Shown in pieces: positions 26,581 to 37,043 of a stretch of DNA of 64,000 bases; the stretch's first letter is position 1, and every line of letters starts with the position of its first letter. Source of the DNA: Stentor roeselii. Lineage: Eukaryota; Ciliophora; Heterotrichea; Heterotrichida; Stentoridae. Made by a program: the position numbers and the translations under genes. Where the stretch lies: assembly GCA_006503475.1 (NCBI GenBank), contig RSEH01000003.1:208783-272782 (forward strand), given 5' to 3'. The notes beneath the pieces were generated by a model, which saw only the letters and a program-made list of their open reading frames with translations, was not told the origin of the DNA and did not search any database.

Positions 26581-29500
26581 TACAACTTCAGCAATTCCGA
26601 TTCAGACGAAGACTCAAATGACTACATGTCTGGAAGTGAAAGTTCTTCGATAAACATGCCGATATCCAAGGGCAACAATCGTCCAGGCCATCAAAAAGTG
26701 GTTGACCCATACAACTATGACTTCGACTTCGATAACATCAAGGCGCCAACGAAAGAAGACATGAAAAAAAAGCCTGCCCCTGCAAAAAAAGGTGTCCAGT
26801 CCAAAGGCCGAAACATTTTCGAAGACTCTTCTTCAGAGTCCCTTCCGAAGCGAGGGAAAAAAGGTGCAAAAGCGAAATTCGAGTACAGTTCTTCTGAATC
26901 TCTTCCCAAGGCCAAAGTAGGAAAGAAAGGAAATAACGAATTCAAAAAAATGATGAAAAATCTGGGAAAACCTAGCTCAAGTGATAGTTTTAACTCAGAA
27001 AGTTCAGAACTGGATAAAAAAAACAAAAATAATTATTTATTGTCTGAAAATTCTGAAGACTATGATGATGACTCTTCTGAAGACTTGAAACCGAGACAGC
27101 CGCCTATCAATCTTAATAAAAAATTCGATGTTCCTGTTAAAGATTCAAAATCAGGTAAAAACGAAAAAGGTTTTTTCAAACAAAAGGAAAAACTCGGAAA
27201 TATATCCCCTTTGAGCAGTAGCATGTTCAACAGCAGCGAAATAGGAAGTGAATATAAAAAACCCTCAAATGACTCAGAAAGTTCAAACCAGAAAATGACA
27301 GAAAAAAGCTCCAACTACAAAAAAAACTCTTCTGAAACTTCAAACCAAGCCTCTTCCACCTCACTGATCCAATCCAACATAGAAAAAAAAGACCTAAGAG
27401 AAAAATTCTCTGAAAACTTTTCATTCAAGCCTCAAGAGCTAAACAAATTCGGTAAAGTTTCAAAACTACAGAAAACCGACAAGACCTCTTCAGAACCTTC
27501 AGAAAACACTGAAAACTTCACCGAAAACAACTACGACTCTGAGCACATCACAGAGAACCAGACCGAAAAATACACTGAAAATCAATCAGAATACGCCGAA
27601 AGCCACTCCAACCGCTTCCCAGACAACATATCAAATAAATACACGGAAAACCAATCAGATATCTACTCTGACAAGTTCGACGAGTACGAATCTCAACAAC
27701 TCCAAGATTCTCACCCAGGCCTTCCAAGACCCACAGAAAATCGTTTCCAACGTCCAGAAAAAGTCGGAGAAACGATTTTTAAAATCAATGAAGTTGAAAA
27801 TGAAGACGAAAGTCGAGTTATTCGCACACCTCAGACAAATCTGGCGAAACCACTTGTTAGACCTCAAACAACGAATGATTTTCTTAAAACTCGTGAAAGA
27901 GAACTGGAAATCGAACTTGTCGACTTGAGAAGACTCGTCGCGAACCTCGAGTCAGAATTGGAATCAAAGCAAGAACAGTTATTTTACTATGAAAAAAGAG
28001 ATAAACAAGCAAATTTCGCAAAAGTTGAATATGAAGCTTTAGAAAAAGCGAAAACTCAGCTGAGAGAAGCTTTTCATAAAATAGAAATTTATAAAATAGA
28101 AACTGAAGAACTTATCAAACAAGTCGATTTTAATGAAGCCCGGGCAAGAGACTTGGAAGGAGAAAATAATTTATTGAAAGTTGAATTAGAAAAAAAGGAA
28201 AAACTTGTAGAGGAAAGGATTAAACTTACTGAATCACGCACCAGTGAAAGGCTGATCAAAGAGATGACTCGTCAGTTTGAACTAGACAAAGAAGACTTTT
28301 TAAGAAGAAGAAATGATTTGGAAATGGAATTAACCAGGACTAAGACTGACCTCGCGAAACTTGAAGGAGAAAATCGAGAACTGAGAACAAAAGTCTTCAG
28401 CTTTCGAGACAATGAAGAAAAAATCAAGGACTTGGAACATCAAATCATTCTTCTCACGAATAAAGAACCTTCAAGTGAAATCATTGAAAAAGTAAAAGAA
28501 TCTCCAAATGACCAACTCCGAAAAGAACTTTCAATGCAAGACCAACTCATCGCTGGCTTTCAGAGAGAAAATGAAAAACTCACTCAGGAAGTCAGAAAAC
28601 TTAAAATGCAAATAAAGGATGAACAGTTAAAAATGCATCATGAGGCAAAAAAAGTTGATTTACTTAAAAGCAACTTGATTAGAGATCATGGAGGGGTCCT
28701 TATAAAGGAAAATATTTCGGATCTTGGAAGTATTAATGAACTTGCTGGAGGAACTGTTATTAATAAAGAAGAATATTTGAATTTGAAGGATAATGTCGCA
28801 CGTTTAACAAGAGAATTGATGGAAAAAGAAAGGTTTTATAGAGAAAAGGAACTTGAGTACTGTGAACAGATTGAAAATCTTAGGAAAGTTAAGTTTGAAA
28901 GTGAATATCTTTTAACTAGTATGCAGAGATCTCAGGCTTTTGGAGTTGAAAAGGCTGCAGAAGATAAGTTTGAACAGGAAAAAAAGGAAATTATTGAAAG
29001 ATTTGAAAGGGAAGCGATTATCTTGAATGATAAAATTGCTTTTCTTAGTCAAAATAGACCTGATAATAGTAGAGTGAAGATCTTGGAAGATCATATCAGG
29101 TCTTTGGAAGAGGCTCTCAAACAAAAGGAGCCTATTTCAACACTTATCAAAGCAGTCAAGCCTGAGTCTTCAGACCAAGTCAACTTCCTATCAAAAAAAG
29201 TTTCCGAGCTAGAAGAAAAACTAAAAGACAAGAAATCCATCATCCCATCAGTCAAGAAAGGTGGAAAAAACATCACAAAAACCCATCCAAAAGCAGCAGA
29301 CGGAGGTCTTCTCGAGAAGATAAAAGACCTAGAAAAGCAACTAGAAGAAAAAAACTACTACATCTCTAAACTAAGCTCGATAAAGCCAGACAGCACAGAA
29401 GAACTAAAACACCTAAGAGAACAAGCGCTAAACTACGAAAGAGTCATCAAAAACATGGAAAAACATCGAATTCCCATTACTTTCAACCTTTTCCCCTTCA

Positions 29501-31044
29501 TGTCCTCCTATTCAGGTTCAGTCTGGTGCCAGATCTGCCAAGAAGTAGGATACTTAAAATCCCAGATAACCCAAAAAAACTCAAAAGAACTCATCCAAAT
29601 CTCAAGCAAGTTAATCGAACTGCTTGAATCAACAAGTTCATCTCCCGAGTTCAGCAACTTGAACGCTTTCGACCGAATCCTCGACAAGACCCTTTCAATG
29701 TTTTCCCTTCTAAAGGGCATCCCCAACTGGAATTCTTTAGAAAAGGTCCATTCAGAACTGACATTAATTTTAACTGAAGAACTCAACCTTGCCTGGCAAG
29801 GCCAGCCTGAAGTCACTTCAGAACTTGAAGAAGAGTACTGGTCGGACTTCTCTGATAATGACCAGGAACAAGAAGAAAATGAAAATATTGAAAGTCTTGA
29901 AGTACTTGGAAAGATCAAGAATGGCATCGGGTATCTTAATAGAATTGGAGGCGGTTGGCTTGCATTGTCTCAGGTTCAAGAGATTCTTAGTGCGAATATT
30001 CCAGAGCTTAATACTATCAGTCTTAGGAATATGCTTAGAAGGGTCTCTGGACCTGGAGGAAAAATTAATATTGACCAGTTCTTGAAGGATGTCAAGGAGA
30101 TTAATATTAATCAGTGGGAAGAAAGGCTTAGAACTTATTTGTGGGAAAATAAAGAAAAAGTATCGGCTAGGGGAAATCATTGTAGCTTTGTTGAAAAGTC
30201 ACTTGTTCCTTGGATTGTTGAAGGAATTTTAGAGAAAATTGAGAATTATGTGGAAAAGGAAGGAATTGATTTTGATATGCTTACTGAACAGTTGTTTTCG
30301 GGAAGTCTTGCTATTTCTAAAAGGAACTTTAGGATTAAAGTACTTGAGCATAAACTTCCTCTTACTAGGGAAGAGTGTCATGTACTTGTTAAAGAACTTG
30401 ATAAAGCGAATGTTGGGCAAATTAATGCCAAAGTCTTCTTGGGTTTTATTAAAAGAGTCCCAAAACAGGCCTGGCAGGCGAAACCAACCGAATCATTCCC
30501 AGAATACAAGCAACTATCCGAAAGAGACTCAAGTTTCCTCCTAATCAAAGCAAACAAAAGAATCGCTGAACTAGAAATGCATCTCAGAAACAATTCAGAA
30601 GCGAAAGTAAACTTAAACTCGGACTACACCCTCAATCTAAAACTAAAAACAATAGAAGAAGAACTAGAAATGGTGAAGTCCAAGCTGACTTCCGTCACAT
30701 CCGATAACGAAAAACTAAAACTTGACAAGATAAGACTCGAAAATCACATCAACAAGCAATCCATCAACGTCGGGGCAAGCGAGTACCTCGCCCTTCAACG
30801 TAAAATCGAGATAATAGAAGATAACCACTACCGACGAGAGCAAGAAATGAGAAACATGATGAACGGCATGTCCTACAAAAACGACCAAGAAATAATTGAA
30901 CTGAAGAAAAAATCTGAAAACGAGAAAATTCAAATGCAAAGAATCATCCAAAAGAAAAATAATGAAATTCAAGAGTTTAAAGTTGAACTTGAAGAACTTT
31001 TAAAGGAAATCGAACTGCTCAGAGCAAAGAGGAGGGGAAAGTAA
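26578..31044 (+). CDS. Large coiled-coil protein with Ser-rich N-terminus and EF-hand-like C-terminal part (CEP162-like?)
   Basis: The 1488-residue protein has three parts. Residues 1-420 are acidic, Ser/Asn/Glu-rich and probably disordered, with repeated SSSESLPK and ENQ(S/T)-like motifs. Residues about 430-990 are a long coiled coil containing LIAGFQRENEKLTQEV, which reminds me of CEP162, a centriole distal-end/ciliary transition protein; this is recollection, not a search. Residues about 990-1340 are mixed and include two degenerate EF-hand-like segments (GGKINIDQFLKDV; KANVGQINAKVFLGF), and a final coiled coil (about 1345-1488) follows. The CFAP97-like gene begins 20 bp on, which fits a ciliary theme. 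Stop TAA. Confidence 0.75.
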   Translation: MYNFSNSDSDEDSNDYMSGSESSSINMPISKGNNRPGHQKVVDPYNYDFDFDNIKAPTKEDMKKKPAPAKKGVQSKGRNIFEDSSSESLPKRGKKGAKAKFEYSSSESLPKAKVGKKGNNEFKKMMKNLGKPSSSDSFNSESSELDKKNKNNYLLSENSEDYDDDSSEDLKPRQPPINLNKKFDVPVKDSKSGKNEKGFFKQKEKLGNISPLSSSMFNSSEIGSEYKKPSNDSESSNQKMTEKSSNYKKNSSETSNQASSTSLIQSNIEKKDLREKFSENFSFKPQELNKFGKVSKLQKTDKTSSEPSENTENFTENNYDSEHITENQTEKYTENQSEYAESHSNRFPDNISNKYTENQSDIYSDKFDEYESQQLQDSHPGLPRPTENRFQRPEKVGETIFKINEVENEDESRVIRTPQTNLAKPLVRPQTTNDFLKTRERELEIELVDLRRLVANLESELESKQEQLFYYEKRDKQANFAKVEYEALEKAKTQLREAFHKIEIYKIETEELIKQVDFNEARARDLEGENNLLKVELEKKEKLVEERIKLTESRTSERLIKEMTRQFELDKEDFLRRRNDLEMELTRTKTDLAKLEGENRELRTKVFSFRDNEEKIKDLEHQIILLTNKEPSSEIIEKVKESPNDQLRKELSMQDQLIAGFQRENEKLTQEVRKLKMQIKDEQLKMHHEAKKVDLLKSNLIRDHGGVLIKENISDLGSINELAGGTVINKEEYLNLKDNVARLTRELMEKERFYREKELEYCEQIENLRKVKFESEYLLTSMQRSQAFGVEKAAEDKFEQEKKEIIERFEREAIILNDKIAFLSQNRPDNSRVKILEDHIRSLEEALKQKEPISTLIKAVKPESSDQVNFLSKKVSELEEKLKDKKSIIPSVKKGGKNITKTHPKAADGGLLEKIKDLEKQLEEKNYYISKLSSIKPDSTEELKHLREQALNYERVIKNMEKHRIPITFNLFPFMSSYSGSVWCQICQEVGYLKSQITQKNSKELIQISSKLIELLESTSSSPEFSNLNAFDRILDKTLSMFSLLKGIPNWNSLEKVHSELTLILTEELNLAWQGQPEVTSELEEEYWSDFSDNDQEQEENENIESLEVLGKIKNGIGYLNRIGGGWLALSQVQEILSANIPELNTISLRNMLRRVSGPGGKINIDQFLKDVKEININQWEERLRTYLWENKEKVSARGNHCSFVEKSLVPWIVEGILEKIENYVEKEGIDFDMLTEQLFSGSLAISKRNFRIKVLEHKLPLTREECHVLVKELDKANVGQINAKVFLGFIKRVPKQAWQAKPTESFPEYKQLSERDSSFLLIKANKRIAELEMHLRNNSEAKVNLNSDYTLNLKLKTIEEELEMVKSKLTSVTSDNEKLKLDKIRLENHINKQSINVGASEYLALQRKIEIIEDNHYRREQEMRNMMNGMSYKNDQEIIELKKKSENEKIQMQRIIQKKNNEIQEFKVELEELLKEIELLRAKRRGK

Positions 31045-31064
31045 TGAGTTTAATTATAAAAATT

Positions 31065-31658
31065 ATGTGGAATACTATTGCAGGGTGTAAAGAAGTCGCG
31101 GAAAGAGATGCTATTGCTGAGCATTGGATTCATAAACAGAAATTACTCAAGATCAAGGCGAGAGTTAATAACAAACCGCCAAAACCTATGCTTCATCTTA
31201 AAGTCAAAGGAAAGAAAAAACTAGAGGAAACTAAAAATTTAGCTGATATTCATCATAATAATCAGATTTTACTTGATAAACTTGAAAAGGTTAAAGGTTC
31301 TCTTAGAAATGCTGGAAAAGTTTACAATAACAAGCCAAGGAATTTAAGTAGGGCAAAATTTGAGGAAATTGTGAAAATTGATGGAGAAAATAATCGACTC
31401 TTGCTTAGAATACAGTCGGCTAGGTCGCATTACTCAGCGACTAAACATGTTCAAGAGTTTATGTTCAAAAAGTACTTGTCTGAAAAATTGTCTGAAAATG
31501 CTAGAAGGATTCCTAGGGTATCTTCTTTTAATACTTTAGAAGTTCAGGAAATTACTTCGTCGAGAAAAGCTTCGAGACCTGGAACTTCTGCGGAGGCTCT
31601 TAGAATCAATAAATTTCTAAGGCCAGGAAGTGCGAAGATGATAAAAGAGGGATTGTAA
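31065..31658 (+). CDS. CFAP97/hemingway-like ciliary protein
   Basis: The protein is 197 residues from the Met at 31065; an in-frame ATG at 31044 overlaps the previous stop codon by one base (TAATG). I prefer 31065 because a TATAAA element lies seven bases before it. The core RAKFEEIVKIDGENNRLLLRIQSARSHYS (about residues 95-124) matches the CFAP97/KIAA1430 pattern, a short basic helix with IxxEN..LL.RI. Family members are needed for motile cilia and flagella in animals. The rest is basic and without other domains. The 20-bp gap to the preceding gene must contain its promoter, unless the two are co-transcribed. Confidence 0.65.
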   Translation: MWNTIAGCKEVAERDAIAEHWIHKQKLLKIKARVNNKPPKPMLHLKVKGKKKLEETKNLADIHHNNQILLDKLEKVKGSLRNAGKVYNNKPRNLSRAKFEEIVKIDGENNRLLLRIQSARSHYSATKHVQEFMFKKYLSEKLSENARRIPRVSSFNTLEVQEITSSRKASRPGTSAEALRINKFLRPGSAKMIKEGL

Positions 31659-32013
31659 AAAGGTTCATTCACTCTCATTCACATATAAAGTTTAATAAAT
31701 TTACATCTAGAAACTCTTCTTTCATAAATGATTTGATAAGTTTTATAAGGTAATTATTAGGATAATATTATGAGTTTGATATGTTTAAACAATGTTCTAT
31801 TGACTTAAATCATTACAAAAGCTTATCAATTATCTTTTTATTGTTTCCAAGCCAAAGTATATGAAAATATTTTAATTATATTCATTTCAAATATTCAAAA
31901 CATCCAACTGTGGTTGATTGGAAATATCTTATAATAAAGATATCATTTCTTTTTGATATTTAGAAATCGTATTCTGAAATCATAAATATTGGCGAATTAT
32001 ATTTTTATAATAA
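31659..32013. promoter_or_regulatory. intergenic, upstream of PLAC8 gene 1
   Basis: 355 bp, AT-rich, no ORF. It includes TTGGCGAATTAT at 31989-32000, 13 bp before the ATG, which is shared with the second PLAC8 gene, and TATAATAAATG at the start. Confidence 0.55.
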
Positions 32014-32373
32014 ATGCCAGGCTTTTATGAAAATCTCTGTGGATGTTTTGATGACTGTGGATCATGTTGCATTGGCTGTTTTTGTCCTTGCATTATTCAA
32101 GCTTTTGCTGTTTCAAAATCAAATCCAGGCCATAGCTGGGTCATTCCACTTATCATCAACGTATGCATTTCCCCTTGTAATATAGGATTTTGCATCAATA
32201 GATCTACTATCAGGGGAAACTTAGGAATGGAGTCATCTCCTGTTGAAGACTTTTGCCTTTCGCTATATTGTTGTTTCTGCACTTCATGTCAGGAATACAG
32301 AGAATCCACAAAGAGATTTACTGAACATGCCAATAATAGGGCTATGAAAGCAGGATTAGGAGGTAGTTATTAA
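32014..32373 (+). CDS. PLAC8-family cysteine-rich protein 1
   Basis: The 119-residue protein has the PLAC8 (cornifelin/FWL/PCR) pattern: FYENLCGCFDDCGSCCIGCFCPC, then a hydrophobic segment (about 43-62) and a second Cys cluster (CCFCTSC) before EYRES. It keeps the CPC motif in the first hydrophobic region (CFCPC). Relatives in plants and fungi affect Cd/Zn transport or organ size; relatives in animals are membrane-associated signalling proteins. The role in ciliates is unknown. It has a full-length paralogue at 36693-37043 that has lost the CPC. Confidence 0.88.
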   Translation: MPGFYENLCGCFDDCGSCCIGCFCPCIIQAFAVSKSNPGHSWVIPLIINVCISPCNIGFCINRSTIRGNLGMESSPVEDFCLSLYCCFCTSCQEYRESTKRFTEHANNRAMKAGLGGSY

Positions 32374-33129
32374 ATTATTTTTTATAGACTTATGATTGGG
32401 GTATTTTTTATATGAAAAGAATAATTTATCATTATATCATAGTAAAATTATTTTCATTGGGTTTATGGTGATAGAAAAAAGGCTCCGTAATGTGTACATT
32501 GATTTAAAATCATCCTTTTCTTAGAATTTATTTAATATTCTTGATGGTGTATCAGTTTGTTTCTTTTAAATTAAATATCTTTTAAGTCTTACTTTGTGGC
32601 TTTTCTCACATAATAAATTTCAATAGAGATTTGAAATCATGTAGTTAATTTCACTGGTTAATATAAATTATCATTATTTGATAAAAATCTAGGCTTCAAG
32701 TCTATGATAATCCCTTTTTAACGTTATTTCGTTTGATCAATTATTGAATGATGTTACCCATCTTCAAATATTGAAATTATGATATATTCATACTAAATAA
32801 TAATTAAAATGGAATCATTATTTATCTCGATATTTTAACTTTCCTAATCTCCTCAGCCTTATAAACAAAAAAAAATTCTCTAAATATTTATTTATATAGA
32901 TATTCAGTGTGCCAATACCACTTAAAAAATAAAATTTTAACCAGCTTTATTCCTCCTATCTCAAATTTAAAATATTTCAAGCTAAAAAATGATTTGAGAT
33001 GGAAAAAATAATCTTTTATTCTATTTTAAAGCAGTATGTTAATATAGATTAACTACAAAAAGCATAATGAACAATAAATAAATTACCTTAAAAAATTATA
33101 ATTTCAATTTGATAACTAATCCTAAATTA
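32374..33129. other. intergenic, AT-rich
   Basis: 756 bp between PLAC8 gene 1 and the true 3' end of the DUF229 gene. I see no ORF or remnant and no clear signal. Confidence 0.5.
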
Positions 33130-35256
33130 TTATCTGAAATAATTTGACTTGCAGTTTGTTCTAACACAAAATTCTGGAGGAACACCATGTGACTCTGCTA
33201 TTGACTGACAAGGACCTCCATACTTATCCAGCCTGCCCATAGACATGATCTAAATAAGCCTTACTGTCGCTTTGTAATTTTTTCTCTTGGCTACGATATC
33301 AAAAGTCGGGAACCTATTATAATTGCCTTGAACATAAAACCCTTTCAAGCTAATCAAAACATTCACTTGAAGTTTTAACTGCTTATATGAATTAGTCCCA
33401 AATTCAATTTTAAAGATTTCATGCGTTTTATTGACTGACAAATGGTAAACGTTATCCAGTCGGTCCAACTTAACCCTATCACAGTACTTCCCTTGAGGAT
33501 GTAAAGGAAAGTTATAAGATAACTTGTTAACTTCTTCTTCAGTCCTCTGGCGAATGATTTTTAAGACGTTTTTAATGATTTTTCTATAATTTTTCAATAA
33601 ATAAAAGTTAGAACATGGACAAAAAAGCATATCTGACTTAAGATCTTCGCAATTCCTAGAATAATTCGCGATTTCACTGAGCCAATCAATACTTTTCCTA
33701 TTATTCTCTTGAATGCCAACTAATGAAAGAATAGTTTTTCTAATATCCGGCTTTGAAGTGAACCTTTTTCTGTTTTCTTCAAGAGCATGATAAGAAAAAG
33801 GAAATTGATCCAAAAGACTTTTATCAGAAATCACAAACATTGAAGGCAAAGTAGTTTCTTTATAAGCATCAAGCGAATTGTACCAGTCACCATATCTCAT
33901 TCCATGATCCGCATGAAGAAATAGAAAAACTTCAGTAAAATTTTTCGTCATTTCGAAGAAATCCTGAAGAAAACTCGTGATATCTGAGTCTAAAGTAGCA
34001 GCATGTTGACCAGTACGTTCATGTCCTGCATTGAGATGAAGATAAATCCACATATTAGTTTCTTTATACATCTCAACAAGTCTTAAAGTATAGTTCAACA
34101 TGTAAACATGAGTTTGATGAGGGCCAAGGCATCTTTGCTCAACATTGACCTTCTCCGTTTTGACCCCTCCATAAACATCAACAAGACAATAAAACTGGCG
34201 AATTGCGTAGTCAATGTTGAGGTCTTCACCAAGAATCCTAGGAAACCATTTATCACAGTCATCAAATCCCATAAACGTCAAGAAACCTTTTTTCTTCAGG
34301 TCAGACCAAATAGCGTTCTTTCCTAGCAAGTCTTTTCCTTCTTTTCCATGAAGCTTGTTCATATAATCAACTCCTCCAAAAATTGGGATCTGGTTATGAA
34401 CTGAGTCATCTCCAAAAGTACTATGCATTAAAAAATCATAAACAGCCATATGAGGAAGCAAGTCTTGACTTTCATTTAAAAACTTGACGATTTTAGGAAG
34501 TTTCCTGTAAAAATGACGTCTTGAAAGAGAATCGAGAGTCAATAAAAAAATTATTTTAGGTTTAGTTCCATTTAAGGTCTTCAAATTTCTATCAAATAAC
34601 TGCTGATCAAAAATCGGAGCCATGTCCGCATGTTGGATTTCCTTTGGATCAATATCGTATAGTTTAAAATCTTCATCATCTGAAGGATCCAGTCTTGGAA
34701 AACTTTTATTCGAGCAGAAGCCAAGTCCAAAGCTGGAAGGTTTGACAGGTTTTAGTTGATATTTCAGTAATTTAAAGTCCTTTACTGAAGGCTTTAACAT
34801 TAAATTTTTTCTGTGAAGAGGTCCTTGAAAATAATATCCGGACTTATCTTCTGGGCAGTTCATTGATATTGTGTTTGAAGTTCGGTTTAGGGATAGTAAG
34901 GAATCTGAGATTCCTGTTATTGTTGAGCAGGCTGGATATTCAAAGTCTGGAAATACTAATTTGCCCTCTGAGACTGAGTAACCGAAAGACTCTGGAGCGC
35001 AGGAATACTTTGAAAGGTTTAAGTCGCTTGTTTCGTCTATTTGAAGAGAGGTGAAATTGTAAGGATGATTTTCATTTGGAAGGAGAATTACTTCTTCGTA
35101 AGACTTTTCTGGAGAATGCTTCGGGGTTAGAAGAGTGTAGTCTTGATTTGGGTTTTTTAGGGAATGATTTAGTTTCCAGAAAAAGATTTCTTGATTAGTG
35201 AGGAAAAGAAAGCTAAGAATTGGATAAACTGTAATTAAACAAGCAAATCTTAGCAT
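33130..35256 (-). CDS. DUF229 (alkaline-phosphatase-superfamily) protein; one 15-nt intron
   Basis: Exons 35256-33265 and 33249-33130 give 703 residues. The unspliced frame would stop in the intron; with splicing the C-terminus reads GRLDKYGGPCQSIAESHG, which fits the conserved R-L-D-x-Y-G end of the family. An N-terminal hydrophobic segment (about 5-22) is a signal peptide or type II anchor. The DUF229 core (about 225-560) shows LLTLDSLSRRHFYRKLPK, STFGDDSVHNQIP, FDDCDKWFP and HADHGMRYGDW; these hold the likely metal ligands of the sulfatase/phosphatase fold. Animal members are secreted or membrane proteins of unknown substrate. Many Cys and N-x-S/T sites agree with a lumenal or external location. 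The start follows TATAATAAAG. Confidence 0.88.
33250..33264 (-). other. 15-nt spliceosomal intron of the DUF229 gene
   Basis: On the minus strand it reads GTAAGGCTTATTTAG, phase 0, with A at position 10. Splicing restores 39 more codons that carry the conserved RLDKYG tail. Confidence 0.9.
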
Positions 35257-36692
35257 TTTCTTTATTATAGACTATCTTAATAGTTTAATTATGGGATGAT
35301 TTTATGAGCTTAAGTGTAGAATTATCATAAAGGTTTGGGAGCATTCTTTATCAAATACATTTTATCTTTGAATAAGTGATAGATATCTTTAAGTTTTTAG
35401 AATTTTTAATCTTAAAGCAAATTTACAAAAAACTTTTTTTGATTTAAGATTGTAAATAATTCAAGTTTTACTTTATGAAAATGGTTCAGCTGTAGACTGC
35501 TTAATTAGTTACTAATTAATAGTTTTTTTGTGATATAAAAATTTAAAGACAACTAGATCAATCTGTTTTGTAACTATTTATTTTTATAGCATCCCTATTG
35601 ATTCTTTTAATCAATATATTCTTAGGTAATTTATATACTTGAAGTTAAATGGCAAGCATAATGTTCTAAACAAGTGGTATTTGGAAATTTAATGATCAAG
35701 CTATTTTAAGTGTTTTACAACTATGTGATCATAAAAGTTGCAAAAAATTTAAAATAATTCATAGTTTTCCTTCAATTATTTGAATGTTTCGGCCAAACTT
35801 CATAGATAATTCGTCTATTCTGTTATTTACTTGGCTCAGCTCACCCAAGATGCTTAAGCTTTAGTCTTATCCCAACTTTGACTCTAATATTCCAGTTTCT
35901 TCATTCTTATACGAATGAAAACTTAACTCTTATAATAAACTAGTTTTCTATTCACCAAAAGTATTCAAATAAAAATCCCTAATTCATTTTTAGCTTTTAT
36001 AAACAGAAATTGATTAACTTCTATTAAGTGTCTTGTCATTTCTTTGAAATTCTAATACTTTTAAACTTAAATTCATCAAAAGCATATTAAAGGGCAGAGA
36101 TGCTAAAGTTCAGAATCAAATAATAGAAAAATAGCTAAAGCCAAAGTTATTTTGAGTATCAAGAGTCAAAGAGTACATTCTTTCAAAGTATCCATAAACT
36201 AGCCTATATGAAATACTCTAGAGTTTCAGAAAAAATATTAAAACGAACAGCTATCTAAAACTTTAGTAAATTTTACTATGGAATAATACGATAAATTTGT
36301 TTAAGGGTAAAAATATATAAGATTATATATTTTTATCTTATATTCAAAACTTCATCTTAACACTGTGATTAGATATATCTCTAAGTCAAAAAATCTTGAA
36401 TTATCTATTGATTGGTATTGTACTTACAATTCAAAATATAAAAATAGATAATTTCTTTGAAAATAGTCAAATACTTGATTTTAAATATTCCCTAAATATT
36501 ATTGATTTAATTTTGTTCCTTAAATAATTAAGTAGTTTCTCAAAGCATTCCTTAGAGTTCATTTTTACACAAGATAGTTTTCATATATAAAGCCATTATA
36601 ATGTCTATATTTTTAGATTTGGCTTACATTGTTATTTCATAAAACTTCAATAAAAGAACTTTATAACTGGCGAAATTATTTCATATATAAAT
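35257..36692. other. intergenic, AT-rich, upstream of PLAC8 gene 2
   Basis: 1436 bp without a recognised gene or remnant. CTGGCGAAATTAT at 36667-36679 lies 13 bp before the PLAC8 ATG and matches the element before PLAC8 gene 1. TATAAATATG surrounds the start. Confidence 0.5.
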
Positions 36693-37043
36693 ATGTCAGA
36701 CTTTTATGAAAGTCTTTTTGGGTGTTTTGACGATTGTGGAATATGCTGCATTGGGTTATTATATCCTTGGTGCTTACAAGCATGTGCTGTTTCAAAATCA
36801 AAACCAAACGAGTCATGGGTTCTGCCTCTGTGCACAGCTATATACCTTCCATGCTTCGGCATTGGAATGTGCATCAATAGATCTAATATTAGGACAAATC
36901 TAGGTATGCAAGAATCCCAAGTATCAGACTTTCTCATTTCATGGTGTTGTTCTACGTGCGCTGCTTGCCAGGAATATAGAGAAGTTACCAAGAGATATAA
37001 TGATCATGCCCAAAATGTAGGCATGAAAAGTGGATTTGCATAG
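36693..37043 (+). CDS. PLAC8-family cysteine-rich protein 2
   Basis: The 116-residue paralogue of the protein at 32014 shares the start (FYE(N/S)L.GCFDDCG.CCIG), the segment AVSKS.P..SWV.PL, G.CINRS.IR.NLGM and the CQEYRE end. The CPC motif of gene 1 is replaced by LYPWC, so any metal or transport role tied to the CPC may be lost. Both genes keep the same length and a similar promoter-proximal element, consistent with duplication of gene plus promoter. Stop TAG. Confidence 0.87.
   Translation: MSDFYESLFGCFDDCGICCIGLLYPWCLQACAVSKSKPNESWVLPLCTAIYLPCFGIGMCINRSNIRTNLGMQESQVSDFLISWCCSTCAACQEYREVTKRYNDHAQNVGMKSGFA

Noticed and set aside
31044-31064. Start of the CFAP97-like gene at the ATG overlapping the previous stop
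   Set aside because: The next Met at 31065 follows a TATAAA element like other starts here; the seven extra residues add no conserved sequence.
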